From the NCBI GenBank assembly GCA_948144175.1, contig CANXME010002508.1, forward strand, positions 7,501 to 71,500: DNA of 64,000 bases, read 5' to 3'. This stretch comes from Closterium sp. NIES-65. Its lineage: Eukaryota; Streptophyta; Zygnematophyceae; Desmidiales; Closteriaceae. The notes under the pieces were generated by a model that made no database searches, was not told the DNA's origin, and worked only from the letters and a program-made list of their open reading frames with translations. This document shows, in pieces, positions 32,690 to 44,784 of the stretch. The first letter of the stretch is position 1; each line of letters opens with the position of its first letter. The translations under genes and the position numbers were made by a program.

Positions 32690-32734
32690 TTCTATGGCTG
32701 CTCAAATTGAGCAGCCATAGAATCATAGATCTAG
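32678..32734. terminator. 28-bp perfect hairpin overlapping the petG stop codon
   Basis: The arm starting ctagatctatgattc pairs perfectly over 28 bp with the downstream arm, with a nominal one-base centre (about 27 bp stem in practice). The petG stop (32687-32689) is inside the stem. The mirror is at 48523-48579. Confidence 0.8.
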
Positions 32735-32909
32735 GAAGTAGAAGAATTACAGTTTTTATTATTTACAATTGCAGATTCAGTGAAACATATACAGGGGAAA
32801 AGAAAGAAAATTATTTGTATATAGGCGTCAAATTTAAAAAACTATGATGTTTGAGGAATAATATTTTTCGATCGTATTATTTCCATTCTTTTCATTATTT
32901 CATTAGTCA

Positions 32910-32981
32910 CACGCCCTGTAGGACTTGAACCTACGACATCAGGTTTTGGAGACCTGCGTTCTACCACTGAACTAAGAGCGC
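32910..32981 (-). tRNA. trnW-CCA: tRNA-Trp (CCA), left copy
   Basis: Acceptor GCGCTCT pairs with AGGGCGT (one G-T pair), anticodon loop CTCCAAA gives CCA, T loop TTCAAGT, discriminator G. Confidence 0.95.
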
Positions 32982-33099
32982 ATACTTGAGTCTTCATAAA
33001 AATAATGTAAGAAAGAAAAATATGCTTTTTTGAACTTGACGAAAAGACTAAACTTCATCTGCAAATAAACGTTAAAAGGATTCTAACCAGCAATGAAGG

Positions 33100-33173
33100 T
33101 GGGGATGACAGGATTCGAACCTGCGGCATTTTGTACCCAAAACAAATGCGCTACCAAGCTGCGCTACATCCCC
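33100..33173 (-). tRNA. trnP-UGG: tRNA-Pro (UGG), left copy
   Basis: Acceptor GGGGATG pairs with CATCCCC, anticodon loop TTTGGGT gives TGG, T loop TTCGAAT, discriminator A. It is 118 bp upstream of trnW on the same strand. Confidence 0.95.
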
Positions 33174-33872
<699 letters not shown>

Positions 33873-34584
33873 GAATACTAACAATATAGTGATCTTATAA
33901 ATTGCAAAAGAAGATTTGTTTGTTGCATCAACAAATTAGTTTCAAGAAGGTATTTATCTTGGATTCATTGAACCTAGATATCCAATCAGTAAACATTTTG
34001 AAAATTCATTGTGATTTATTACAAAGGATTTTCTATCTGGAAATATCATGTGATTTGATAAAATTTCATGATATTCTACAAGTGATATTGATGTTTATGA
34101 CATATTATTTATTAGTCATTTTACTATTTGCCTAATGCACAAATCTTCCAAAGCTATCTATGAATTCATAAAGAATTTGACAGGAGAAATCCGCCAACTT
34201 CAAAGCTTGTTTAAGAAATATACTTAATCAAAATCAGTGTTCAACCGACTCCATTAGAGGAGTCGGAAAAATAGATAAAATATACTTTATTTGATGATAT
34301 CTGTCTTTCTAATTAGGAGTTTTTCGGATTTCCTAATCAATTTAATATATACATTCCCAGTTATAAATACATGTATTTTATTCAATATTTTATTGCAAAT
34401 GTTATTATGACTTCATAATATATTCAATATTTAATGTATTATATTAAGAAAGAAAAGACTTTTCATTTTGAACATTTTGTTAAACAAATTTCTTCCATAA
34501 TTCCTTTTATTCATCATAACATTATAATTGTAAAGTTATAATCTACATATTCTATACCTTCATGATACCTGAGGTAATCAATTT
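33873..34584. other. Spacer psaJ / rpl33
   Basis: About 710 bp. It contains a perfect 8-bp hairpin (34245-34266) that may end the psaJ transcript. The 77-codon ORF at 33902-34135 is not called. The mirror is 46673-47384. Confidence 0.6.
34245..34266. terminator. Hairpin downstream of psaJ
   Basis: ccgactcc and ggagtcgg enclose attaga. The GC-rich stem stands out from its AT-rich surroundings. The mirror is at about 46991-47012. Confidence 0.55.
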
Positions 34585-34783
34585 ATGGCCAAAAGTAAAG
34601 ACGTAAGAATTATTGTTACTTTAGAATGTACAGTTTGTCCACAAAATACAAATAAACGTTTTCCTGGTGTTTCAAGATATACCACAAAAAAAAAATCGTC
34701 GTAATACTCCGAATAGATTGGAGTTAAAAAAATTCTGCCCTCATTGTAACACACACACACTTCACAAAGAAATTAAAAAATAA
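34585..34783 (+). pseudogene. rpl33: rpl33 with +1 homopolymer frameshift, left copy
   Basis: This copy has ten A residues at about 34686-34695 where the right arm has nine. The extra base breaks the frame after about 36 codons (after SRYTTKKK). Everything else, including the downstream zinc-ribbon half (CPHC), matches the intact right copy at 46475-46672. A real plastid IR would normally be corrected by gene conversion, so a sequencing or polishing error is the simplest explanation; transcript slippage or a true pseudogene is less likely. Confidence 0.85.
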
Positions 34784-34811
34784 TAGAAGATAAATCAAAT
34801 GGGAGACCACT

Positions 34812-35054
34812 ATGAAAAAATTCGTTAGTAGACCAAAAAGATCGTCTAGACGCCGTAAAAAAACACCTATAAAACCAGGAGAAAGCATTGATTACAAAAA
34901 TGTTGGTTTATTGCGTAAGTTTATTAGTGAACAAGGAAAAATTTTATCTAGACGTGTTAATCGATTAACATCAAAACAACAACGTGCTATGACAAGAGCT
35001 ATTAAAGCAGCTCGCATATTAGCGTTGTTACCTTTTTTAAATAATGAAAGTTAA
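34812..35054 (+). CDS. rps18: Small ribosomal subunit protein S18, left copy
   Basis: The 80-residue basic protein ([17 protein letters not shown] ... [14 protein letters not shown]) contains the S18 core [23 protein letters not shown]. It lies 28 bp after rpl33, forming the ancestral rpl33-rps18 pair. Confidence 0.97.
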   Translation: MKKFVSRPKRSSRRRKKTPIKPGESIDYKNVGLLRKFISEQGKILSRRVNRLTSKQQRAMTRAIKAARILALLPFLNNES

Positions 35055-35397
35055 TCGTTGTGTAAATTGTGAAAACAAGTAGTCAATTTATATATTTCTT
35101 CTTTTAAAAACAGGCAAAGAGATAGCAAATTGAAATTCAAAAAAAATTTCATCCATTGAAAATCTCTTTTTGCCCACTCATATTATTTAGGGGTTCCAAG
35201 AAATGGATGACCCCTTATTGCATTTATCAAATACATCATTTTTTCGGTAGGCTTAGGAATAAGCAATATGCAATGAATTTTCCTGATAAAAAGACTTCTA
35301 ATAGCTCTTGTTAGATTTTAAGACCTAGCAAGAGCTTTTTACATTCTGCAAATCATTCGTTGGTCATATGCAAAAAAAATATATAGAAATATTTTTG
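35055..35397. other. Convergent spacer rps18 / rpl20
   Basis: About 340 bp, with a hairpin at 35303-35336 that can end both transcripts. No gene is seen. The mirror is 45861-46203. Confidence 0.65.
35303..35336. terminator. Hairpin between convergent rps18 and rpl20
   Basis: agctcttg pairs with caagagct, with partial extension into ttag/cta. T-rich sequence follows on the plus strand. The mirror is at about 45922-45955. Confidence 0.6.
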
Positions 35398-35739
35398 CTA
35401 AACACTATTCAATAACCCGTTAAAACCATCTTTATCTAAAACTGCTATTTGTGCAATCATTTTACGATTAATGGAAATTTTAGATGTATAGAGTTTGTTA
35501 ATAAATCGACTATAAGAAAGTCCTTTTTTACGTACTGCAGCATTAATACGAGTAATCCATAATTTTCTAAAATCTCTTTTCCTTCTACTTCTATCTCTTT
35601 TAGATGAAACCAATGCTTTCATAACCTGCTGTTTTGCAGGTCTAAATAACCTTGAATGCGCACGACGAAATCCTGAGGCACATTCAAGAATACGATTACG
35701 GCGTTTTCTGGCTACGTATCCACGTTTAACTCTTGTCAT
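35398..35739 (-). CDS. rpl20: Large ribosomal subunit protein L20, left copy
   Basis: The 113-residue basic protein ([18 protein letters not shown]) binds 23S rRNA early in 50S assembly. The central [22 protein letters not shown] and [20 protein letters not shown] regions are diagnostic. It lies near rps12 exon 1 and clpP, as in land plants. Confidence 0.98.
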   Translation of the reverse strand: MTRVKRGYVARKRRNRILECASGFRRAHSRLFRPAKQQVMKALVSSKRDRSRRKRDFRKLWITRINAAVRKKGLSYSRFINKLYTSKISINRKMIAQIAVLDKDGFNGLLNSV

Positions 35740-36473
35740 TCTAAGTTGTTTATATAATAAAAATATTTAGAACATAATATTATACTACTAAGAAAATTTT
35801 CCATATCCTCGTACAGAATACAATTTTTCTTTATGATAAATTATGTTATCTAAAAATATAGGTCTAATGTAGGGAAAAGGATCATAATGGCATTTGCTTC
35901 TGTAACCTTCCTTTGTATAAAGGCCTTAGTTCAGGTAACTCCTCAGAAAACAAGGGGAAATGCCTTGTGCTGAGAGCATTTATACATTACTTTGTTTCCA
36001 TAAATTTTCTTATGACGGTAAGATTCTCTCTTTACACTGAAGCTAATTTTGTTCCTTATAGGAATTAAATAAGAGTGCAATTGAAAACCTGTACAAGATT
36101 CAATCTTTCGCTTTCTTATGTTGTATTTTAAGTACCTTATTTCTTACATAGATACTTAGAAAATATGAAAAGTGTTTTATTACGAGAGTTCGCTGAGCAG
36201 CTAACCTTATGAATCCGTTATTGCAATGAACAAAACATATTGTCTATTAATACTATATTTGTTCGTCTTTCTCGTTTCACGGATTGATGACCAGTCACTA
36301 CCGTGGAGAAAGTGCATTCTATCTTGCACTAAGATGATTGGATTTACACCAAGGAAATTTATGAATTCCACCTATAAAAAAAATAAGTGGCAGATCCATA
36401 CTATGAAAATTACTAGATTCTTCTGTCATATCGATTCTAGATTTTGACTAGTTTAGATCTGAACAAATCACAC
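35740..36473 (-). other. rpl20-rps12 interval, probably 5' half of the trans-spliced rps12 intron
   Basis: On the minus strand it begins directly after exon 1 with GTGTGATTTG, a group II 5' end, and continues about 700 bp with GC-richer, self-complementary segments (for example the ctctcagcacaagg region near 35965) that fit domain I-III RNA. No domain V or 3' exon follows before rpl20, so splicing must be in trans. The extent of the half-intron is inferred. The mirror is 44785-45518. Confidence 0.6.
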
Positions 36474-36587
36474 ATACACTCTAGTACATACTCCTCTTCT
36501 TTGAGGACAAGCTCGAAGGGCTGGAGACTTAGTTCTATTTTCTGCAGGTTGTCTGCTATGTCTAATAAGTTGTTGAATGGTAGGCAT
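36474..36587 (-). CDS. rps12: Ribosomal protein S12, 5' exon only (trans-spliced), left copy
   Basis: The exon encodes 38 residues ([18 protein letters not shown] ... [10 protein letters not shown]), the N-terminal part of the decoding-site protein S12, and ends exactly where the streptophyte trans-spliced intron lies (before GTGTG). The rest of S12 is not in the window and must be joined in trans. The exon sits between rpl20 and clpP as in land plants. Residues His10-Ser11 and Ala15 differ from common family residues but the segment is clearly S12. Confidence 0.94.
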
Positions 36588-36730
36588 AAATTTTTTCAAC
36601 AGAAATGTTCAGTTGAGATGAATCTTAACCACATTCTGTTTTGAACGAAAAAGAAAAAAAATGACGTTAGCAAAGATGATCTACTCAAGCAAGGTAACTA
36701 AAAGAGAACTATAGAGATTTGCTATCATTA

Positions 36731-37345
36731 TTATAAAACATCTGGAGTAGCATCATTATCTGCTGCTACTAAATCTACAATTCCATATGCTTGGGCTTCT
36801 TTTGCAGACATAAAAACATCTCTTTCCATATCTTCAGAAATGACCCATGCTGGCTTTCCAGTACGCTGAACATATACTCTTGTAATAGAATCTCGTAATT
36901 TCAAAACTTCTTCAGCTTCCATCATGCATTCACCTGCTTGCCCATCATAATAAGAACTAGCTGGTTGGTGAATCATTACTCTAGCATGAGGTAGAGCTAG
37001 ACGTTTAGTAATTTCTCCTCCAGTTAAGATAAAAGAACCCATAGAAGCTGCCAGGCCCATACAGATAGTATGCACATCTGGTACTACAAATTGCATAGCA
37101 TCATATACTGCAATTCCAGCCAAGACTGCTCCACCAGGAGAATTTATGTACATAAACATATCCTTACTTTCATCTTCGCCATTCAAATACATCATAATAC
37201 CAATCAATTGATTAGCAATCTCATCATCTACATTCTGACCTAAAAAAAGTAATCTTTCACGATACAATCGATTATACACGTCTACCCAAACTGCCTCTTC
37301 TTCTCCAGGAAGACGAAAAGGGACCCTTGGAACACCAATAGGCAT
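36731..37345 (-). CDS. clpP: ATP-dependent Clp protease proteolytic subunit, left copy
   Basis: ClpP1 forms the plastid Clp protease core with nuclear-encoded partners. The 204-residue uninterrupted ORF carries catalytic Ser101 (GLAASMGSF) and His126 (RVMIHQP). There are no introns, unlike most land plant clpP genes. It is divergent from psbB across a homopolymer-rich spacer. Confidence 0.98.
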   Translation of the reverse strand: MPIGVPRVPFRLPGEEEAVWVDVYNRLYRERLLFLGQNVDDEIANQLIGIMMYLNGEDESKDMFMYINSPGGAVLAGIAVYDAMQFVVPDVHTICMGLAASMGSFILTGGEITKRLALPHARVMIHQPASSYYDGQAGECMMEAEEVLKLRDSITRVYVQRTGKPAWVISEDMERDVFMSAKEAQAYGIVDLVAADNDATPDVL

Positions 37346-37386
37346 AATGTTAATTTAGTAATTAAATTGTATATACTCCCCTATAT

Positions 37387-37406
37387 ACACTATAGTACTA
37401 TAGTGT
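37387..37406. promoter_or_regulatory. 20-bp perfect palindrome upstream of clpP
   Basis: ACACTATAGTACTATAGTGT lies 42 bp before the clpP start codon. It could be a leader hairpin or a protein site; the sequence alone does not decide. The mirror is at 43852-43871. Confidence 0.5.
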
Positions 37407-37705
37407 CCTTAATTAGATGTTACATATTCAATATGTTTTTTGTATAAGATATAGAAAATTTTTTTTGAGTTAGAAAAAAAAAATTTTCAAAATTTCGACA
37501 AACATTTGAACAAAAGCTTTTTCTCTACTTTTTATAGTATGTTTTTCTACTATAAAGTGTTTTTTTGTAAAAATATAGAATATTTTTTTTGTAATTTTTT
37601 TAGCAGTCTATGGACTTAAATAAATTAGACTACGAAATAGATTTCTTTTCCTCTTCTTTGTTGTATTTTACACTAGAAATTTTTGAATTCAAACCGTTTT
37701 CTATG

Positions 37706-37734
37706 TTGTGATGATAAACAAAAAATGTTACAAT
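37706..37734 (+). promoter_or_regulatory. psbB promoter, left copy
   Basis: TTGTGA and TACAAT are separated by 17 bp, ideal for the plastid-encoded polymerase, about 170 bp before the psbB ATG. The mirror is at 43523-43551. Confidence 0.6.
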
Positions 37735-37905
37735 AAATACGGTTATATCAACAACAAGAGACCATAAAAAAAATTGCGTTTAGAAAAAGATCACTATAGG
37801 GAAATAGTGCCTGGGATGTTGAAAATAAATAGCAAACGCAATAGGTCATCTTAGTGCAAGAGAGTCACAGAATGTCTAATTCTCTCTGAGAAAGAGGTGT
37901 TACCC

Positions 37906-39432
37906 ATGGGTTTGCCTTGGTATCGTGTACATACAGTTGTTTTAAATGATCCCGGTCGTTTGATTGCTGTGCATATCATGCACACTGCTCTAGTTTCTGG
38001 ATGGGCTGGTTCTATGGCTTTGTATGAACTAGCAGTTTTTGACCCTTCTGATCCTGTTCTTGATCCAATGTGGAGACAAGGCATGTTTGTAATTCCTTTC
38101 ATGACTCGATTGGGAGTTACTAAATCATGGGGTGGCTGGAGTATCACTGGAGAAACCGTTAATGATGCTGGTCTATGGAGTTACGAAGGTGTAGCAGCTG
38201 TTCATATTGTTCTTTCTGGACTATTATTCCTAGCAGCAATTTGGCACTGGGTTTACTGGGATCTTGAACTATTCCGTGATGAGAGAACTGGCAAACCTTC
38301 CTTAGATTTACCTAAAATCTTTGGAATTCACCTTTTCCTATCTGGAGTACTTTGCTTTGCTTTTGGTGCGTTTCACGTAACTGGTTTATTTGGTCCTGGT
38401 ATCTGGGTTTCTGATCCATATGGAATTAGTGGAAGTGTACAACCTGTAGCTCCAGCTTGGGGTGCAGAAGGATTCGATCCTTTTAACGCAGGTGGTATTG
38501 CGTCACACCATATTGCAGCAGGTATTTTAGGAATTCTAGCAGGATTATTCCACCTAAGTGTTCGTCCTCCTCAGCGTCTTTATAAAGGATTGCGTATGGG
38601 GAACATTGAAACCGTACTATCTAGCAGTATTGCAGCAGTGTTCTGGTCAGCTTTTGTAGTAGCTGGAACTATGTGGTATGGTAGTGCAGCAACTCCTATC
38701 GAACTATTTGGGCCTACTCGTTATCAATGGGATCAAAACTATTTCCAAGAAGAAATTGAAAGACGTGTTCGTGCTAGTCAAGCTGAAGGGTTAAGTCTAT
38801 CTGAAGCTTGGTCTAAGATTCCTGAGAAACTAGCATTCTACGATTACATTGGAAATAACCCTGCTAAAGGAGGACTATTCCGTGCAGGTGCTATGGATAA
38901 TGGAGACGGTATTGCAGTAGGCTGGCTAGGTCATGCTGTATTTAAAGATAAAGAAGGTAATGAACTATTTGTTCGTCGTATGCCAACTTTCTTTGAAACA
39001 TTCCCTGTTGTTCTACTAGATAAAGACGGAGTAGTTCGTGCAGACGTGCCTTTCCGTAGAGCAGAATCCAAATATAGTATTGAACAAGTAGGTGTAACTG
39101 TACAATTTTACGGTGGAGAACTAGACGGTGTAAGTTTTAGTGATCCTACTACTGTGAAAAAATATGCAAGACGTGCACAATTAGGTGAAATTATTGAATT
39201 TGACCGTGCTACTCTTAAATCTGATGGGGTATTCCGTAGTAGCCCAAGAGGATGGTTCACCTTTGGACATGCTAATTTAGCATTCTTATTCTACTTTGGC
39301 CATATCTGGCATGGTGCTAGAACTCTATTTAGAGACGTATTCTCTGGAATTGATCCTGATCTTGAAGCACAAGTAGAATTCGGTCTTTTCCAAAAACTTG
39401 GAGACCCAAGCACCAAGAGACAAGCTGTATAG
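37906..39432 (+). CDS. psbB: Photosystem II CP47 antenna protein, left copy
   Basis: CP47 is the six-helix inner antenna on the D2 side. The 508-residue protein starts [18 protein letters not shown]; a GTG three codons upstream extends the frame but is not used. AGAGG lies before the ATG. Six helices with paired histidines (such as HIMHTALV and HIVLSGLLF) and the large lumenal loop are intact. It leads psbB-psbT-psbH with psbN antisense, the ancestral order. Confidence 0.99.
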   Translation: MGLPWYRVHTVVLNDPGRLIAVHIMHTALVSGWAGSMALYELAVFDPSDPVLDPMWRQGMFVIPFMTRLGVTKSWGGWSITGETVNDAGLWSYEGVAAVHIVLSGLLFLAAIWHWVYWDLELFRDERTGKPSLDLPKIFGIHLFLSGVLCFAFGAFHVTGLFGPGIWVSDPYGISGSVQPVAPAWGAEGFDPFNAGGIASHHIAAGILGILAGLFHLSVRPPQRLYKGLRMGNIETVLSSSIAAVFWSAFVVAGTMWYGSAATPIELFGPTRYQWDQNYFQEEIERRVRASQAEGLSLSEAWSKIPEKLAFYDYIGNNPAKGGLFRAGAMDNGDGIAVGWLGHAVFKDKEGNELFVRRMPTFFETFPVVLLDKDGVVRADVPFRRAESKYSIEQVGVTVQFYGGELDGVSFSDPTTVKKYARRAQLGEIIEFDRATLKSDGVFRSSPRGWFTFGHANLAFLFYFGHIWHGARTLFRDVFSGIDPDLEAQVEFGLFQKLGDPSTKRQAV

Positions 39433-39492
39433 ATATATATATCTGTACTCAGTTGTATTCATGTCTACTAGTATGTATCAATGAATCTATAA

Positions 39493-39663
<171 letters not shown>

Positions 39664-39763
39664 GCCTATATTAGACTTAACCTTGTAATTTTTTTGTATC
39701 CTATTTATCTATTTGTATAGTAATACAAGGATCATCTTATTTTTTCAATATGAATGATAGGGT

Positions 39764-39801
39764 GGCCCTCCCCGTATTCCTGTGAAGTATGGGAAAGGCC
39801 T
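39764..39801. terminator. Imperfect hairpin between psbT and psbN
   Basis: ggccctccccgtatt pairs imperfectly with aagtatgggaaaggcc. It lies between convergent psbT and psbN, where a stem-loop is also known in land plants. The mirror is at about 41456-41493. Confidence 0.6.
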
Positions 39802-39807
39802 AGAAAA

Positions 39808-40251
<444 letters not shown>

Positions 40252-40518
40252 GTACGTAATGCTTCAATTTCTCACAAACTGGTAATTCTCATTACAGTTT
40301 AAGAAAATTCTTGTCTGACGAAAGACTAGGAAAAATTCAGGGGTATTAATTACTCAAGAATTTTTTCCTGTTCTTCTTATTCATATTAATTAAAGTAGAA
40401 ACCGACAATATTCTTAAATGATACTAATTAGTATAGTATATAGGTAGAAAAAAAGATTTTTCTCTTTTTCTTATGGAAGTTCAACTGCGTAATTATGTAA
40501 ATGGATAATGTCTGCATT

Positions 40519-40569
40519 ATGGGTAAGGTATACGATTGGTTTGAAGAACGTTTGGAAATTCAGGCAATT
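40519..40569 (+). pseudogene. petB: petB 5' fragment (17 codons), left copy
   Basis: [17 protein letters not shown] is the exact N-terminus of cytochrome b6. After codon 17 the sequence changes to the unrelated spacer and no b6 residue follows. The position after psbH is the ancestral place for petB, so the rest of the gene has been cut off by the inversion point. Confidence 0.9.
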
Positions 40570-40686
40570 TCTGATAAATGGAACTATAGGCGCATCATTA
40601 TGTCTAGAAAAGGCTACCCCTGTTGGATCCTAAGCAATAGAGAGATTGACATGAGGTGGGACATATTTGTCGGTAACGTCATCAGC
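40570..40686. other. 117-bp non-repeated spacer at the palindrome centre
   Basis: The right half (40628-40686) is further petB sequence on the minus strand ([14 protein letters not shown], then YCLG after a one-base slip). The left half (40570-40627) has no recognised origin and contains a GGATCC. No SSC genes (ndh, rpl32, ccsA and others) are present, so this is not a normal small single-copy region. Confidence 0.85.
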
Positions 40687-40737
40687 AATTGCCTGAATTT
40701 CCAAACGTTCTTCAAACCAATCGTATACCTTACCCAT
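40628..40737 (-). pseudogene. petB: petB 5' fragment (about 36 codons, frameshifted), right copy
   Basis: This copy extends further than the left one: [17 protein letters not shown] then [14 protein letters not shown] in frame. A one-base loss near 40645 moves the frame, after which the DNA still spells YCLG before petB similarity ends at about 40628. No GTGYG splice site is present, so this is not an exon end. Confidence 0.88.
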
Positions 40738-40966
40738 AATGCAGACATTCTCCATTTACATAATTACGCAGTTGAACTTCCATAAGAAAAAGAGAAAAAT
40801 CTTTTTTCTACCTATATACTATACTAATTAGTATCATTTAAGAATATTGTCGTGTTTCTACTTTAATTAATATGAATAAGAAGACCAGGAAAAATTCTTG
40901 AGTAATTATACCCCCTGAATTTTCCTAGTCTTCTCGTCAGACAAGAATTTTCTTAAACTGTAATGA

Positions 40967-41449
<483 letters not shown>

Positions 41450-41593
41450 TTTTCTAGGCCTTTCCCATACTTCACAGGAATACGGGGAGGGCCACCCTAT
41501 CATTCATATTGAAAAAATAAGATGATCCTTGTATTACTATACAAATAGATAAATAGGATACAAAAAAATTACAAGGTTAAGTCTAATATAGGC

Positions 41594-41764
<171 letters not shown>

Positions 41765-41824
41765 TTATAGATTCATTGATACATACTAGTAGACATGAAT
41801 ACAACTGAGTACAGATATATATAT

Positions 41825-43351
41825 CTATACAGCTTGTCTCTTGGTGCTTGGGTCTCCAAGTTTTTGGAAAAGACCGAATTCTACTTGTGCTTCAAGATCA
41901 GGATCAATTCCAGAGAATACGTCTCTAAATAGAGTTCTAGCACCATGCCAGATATGGCCAAAGTAGAATAAGAATGCTAAATTAGCATGTCCAAAGGTGA
42001 ACCATCCTCTTGGGCTACTACGGAATACCCCATCAGATTTAAGAGTAGCACGGTCAAATTCAATAATTTCACCTAATTGTGCACGTCTTGCATATTTTTT
42101 CACAGTAGTAGGATCACTAAAACTTACACCGTCTAGTTCTCCACCGTAAAATTGTACAGTTACACCTACTTGTTCAATACTATATTTGGATTCTGCTCTA
42201 CGGAAAGGCACGTCTGCACGAACTACTCCGTCTTTATCTAGTAGAACAACAGGGAATGTTTCAAAGAAAGTTGGCATACGACGAACAAATAGTTCATTAC
42301 CTTCTTTATCTTTAAATACAGCATGACCTAGCCAGCCTACTGCAATACCGTCTCCATTATCCATAGCACCTGCACGGAATAGTCCTCCTTTAGCAGGGTT
42401 ATTTCCAATGTAATCGTAGAATGCTAGTTTCTCAGGAATCTTAGACCAAGCTTCAGATAGACTTAACCCTTCAGCTTGACTAGCACGAACACGTCTTTCA
42501 ATTTCTTCTTGGAAATAGTTTTGATCCCATTGATAACGAGTAGGCCCAAATAGTTCGATAGGAGTTGCTGCACTACCATACCACATAGTTCCAGCTACTA
42601 CAAAAGCTGACCAGAACACTGCTGCAATACTGCTAGATAGTACGGTTTCAATGTTCCCCATACGCAATCCTTTATAAAGACGCTGAGGAGGACGAACACT
42701 TAGGTGGAATAATCCTGCTAGAATTCCTAAAATACCTGCTGCAATATGGTGTGACGCAATACCACCTGCGTTAAAAGGATCGAATCCTTCTGCACCCCAA
42801 GCTGGAGCTACAGGTTGTACACTTCCACTAATTCCATATGGATCAGAAACCCAGATACCAGGACCAAATAAACCAGTTACGTGAAACGCACCAAAAGCAA
42901 AGCAAAGTACTCCAGATAGGAAAAGGTGAATTCCAAAGATTTTAGGTAAATCTAAGGAAGGTTTGCCAGTTCTCTCATCACGGAATAGTTCAAGATCCCA
43001 GTAAACCCAGTGCCAAATTGCTGCTAGGAATAATAGTCCAGAAAGAACAATATGAACAGCTGCTACACCTTCGTAACTCCATAGACCAGCATCATTAACG
43101 GTTTCTCCAGTGATACTCCAGCCACCCCATGATTTAGTAACTCCCAATCGAGTCATGAAAGGAATTACAAACATGCCTTGTCTCCACATTGGATCAAGAA
43201 CAGGATCAGAAGGGTCAAAAACTGCTAGTTCATACAAAGCCATAGAACCAGCCCATCCAGAAACTAGAGCAGTGTGCATGATATGCACAGCAATCAAACG
43301 ACCGGGATCATTTAAAACAACTGTATGTACACGATACCAAGGCAAACCCAT
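41825..43351 (-). CDS. psbB: Photosystem II CP47 antenna protein, right copy
   Basis: Protein-identical duplicate (508 residues) of the left psbB, with the same 17-bp-spaced promoter at 43523-43551 on the minus strand. Confidence 0.99.
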   Translation of the reverse strand: MGLPWYRVHTVVLNDPGRLIAVHIMHTALVSGWAGSMALYELAVFDPSDPVLDPMWRQGMFVIPFMTRLGVTKSWGGWSITGETVNDAGLWSYEGVAAVHIVLSGLLFLAAIWHWVYWDLELFRDERTGKPSLDLPKIFGIHLFLSGVLCFAFGAFHVTGLFGPGIWVSDPYGISGSVQPVAPAWGAEGFDPFNAGGIASHHIAAGILGILAGLFHLSVRPPQRLYKGLRMGNIETVLSSSIAAVFWSAFVVAGTMWYGSAATPIELFGPTRYQWDQNYFQEEIERRVRASQAEGLSLSEAWSKIPEKLAFYDYIGNNPAKGGLFRAGAMDNGDGIAVGWLGHAVFKDKEGNELFVRRMPTFFETFPVVLLDKDGVVRADVPFRRAESKYSIEQVGVTVQFYGGELDGVSFSDPTTVKKYARRAQLGEIIEFDRATLKSDGVFRSSPRGWFTFGHANLAFLFYFGHIWHGARTLFRDVFSGIDPDLEAQVEFGLFQKLGDPSTKRQAV

Positions 43352-43912
43352 GGGTAACACCTCTTTCTCAGAGAGAATTAGACATTCTGTGACTCTCTTG
43401 CACTAAGATGACCTATTGCGTTTGCTATTTATTTTCAACATCCCAGGCACTATTTCCCTATAGTGATCTTTTTCTAAACGCAATTTTTTTTATGGTCTCT
43501 TGTTGTTGATATAACCGTATTTATTGTAACATTTTTTGTTTATCATCACAACATAGAAAACGGTTTGAATTCAAAAATTTCTAGTGTAAAATACAACAAA
43601 GAAGAGGAAAAGAAATCTATTTCGTAGTCTAATTTATTTAAGTCCATAGACTGCTAAAAAAAATTACAAAAAAAATATTCTATATTTTTACAAAAAAACA
43701 CTTTATAGTAGAAAAACATACTATAAAAAGTAGAGAAAAAGCTTTTGTTCAAATGTTTGTCGAAATTTTGAAAATTTTTTTTTTCTAACTCAAAAAAAAT
43801 TTTCTATATCTTATACAAAAAACATATTGAATATGTAACATCTAATTAAGGACACTATAGTACTATAGTGTATATAGGGGAGTATATACAATTTAATTAC
43901 TAAATTAACATT

Positions 43913-44527
43913 ATGCCTATTGGTGTTCCAAGGGTCCCTTTTCGTCTTCCTGGAGAAGAAGAGGCAGTTTGGGTAGACGTGTATAATCGATTGTATCGTG
44001 AAAGATTACTTTTTTTAGGTCAGAATGTAGATGATGAGATTGCTAATCAATTGATTGGTATTATGATGTATTTGAATGGCGAAGATGAAAGTAAGGATAT
44101 GTTTATGTACATAAATTCTCCTGGTGGAGCAGTCTTGGCTGGAATTGCAGTATATGATGCTATGCAATTTGTAGTACCAGATGTGCATACTATCTGTATG
44201 GGCCTGGCAGCTTCTATGGGTTCTTTTATCTTAACTGGAGGAGAAATTACTAAACGTCTAGCTCTACCTCATGCTAGAGTAATGATTCACCAACCAGCTA
44301 GTTCTTATTATGATGGGCAAGCAGGTGAATGCATGATGGAAGCTGAAGAAGTTTTGAAATTACGAGATTCTATTACAAGAGTATATGTTCAGCGTACTGG
44401 AAAGCCAGCATGGGTCATTTCTGAAGATATGGAAAGAGATGTTTTTATGTCTGCAAAAGAAGCCCAAGCATATGGAATTGTAGATTTAGTAGCAGCAGAT
44501 AATGATGCTACTCCAGATGTTTTATAA
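43913..44527 (+). CDS. clpP: Clp protease proteolytic subunit, right copy
   Basis: Identical 204-residue protein with Ser101 and His126. The upstream spacer has an eight-A run at about 43656 where the left arm has seven T. Confidence 0.98.
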   Translation: MPIGVPRVPFRLPGEEEAVWVDVYNRLYRERLLFLGQNVDDEIANQLIGIMMYLNGEDESKDMFMYINSPGGAVLAGIAVYDAMQFVVPDVHTICMGLAASMGSFILTGGEITKRLALPHARVMIHQPASSYYDGQAGECMMEAEEVLKLRDSITRVYVQRTGKPAWVISEDMERDVFMSAKEAQAYGIVDLVAADNDATPDVL

Positions 44528-44670
44528 TAATGATAGCAAATCTCTATAGTTCTCTTTTAGTTACCTTGCTTGAGTAGATCATCTTTGCTAACGTCATTTT
44601 TTTTCTTTTTCGTTCAAAACAGAATGTGGTTAAGATTCATCTCAACTGAACATTTCTGTTGAAAAAATTT

Positions 44671-44784
44671 ATGCCTACCATTCAACAACTTATTAGACAT
44701 AGCAGACAACCTGCAGAAAATAGAACTAAGTCTCCAGCCCTTCGAGCTTGTCCTCAAAGAAGAGGAGTATGTACTAGAGTGTAT
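44671..44784 (+). CDS. rps12: Ribosomal protein S12 5' exon, right copy
   Basis: Same 38-codon first exon, followed at 44785 by GTGTGATTTG, the group II 5' splice site. If both arms are real, there are two donors for one trans-splicing partner. Confidence 0.94.

Larger units (their letters stand above)
37346..37905. other. Divergent spacer clpP / psbB
   Basis: About 560 bp rich in A and T runs, with the psbB promoter and a 20-bp perfect palindrome near clpP. One T run at about 37595 is one base shorter than its mirror at 43656. No gene is seen. The mirror is 43352-43912. Confidence 0.65.

Noticed and set aside
40570-40686. Group II intron start in petB as an explanation for the truncation
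   Set aside because: No GTGYG 5' splice site follows either petB fragment, and the right copy reads past the left breakpoint as coding petB sequence.
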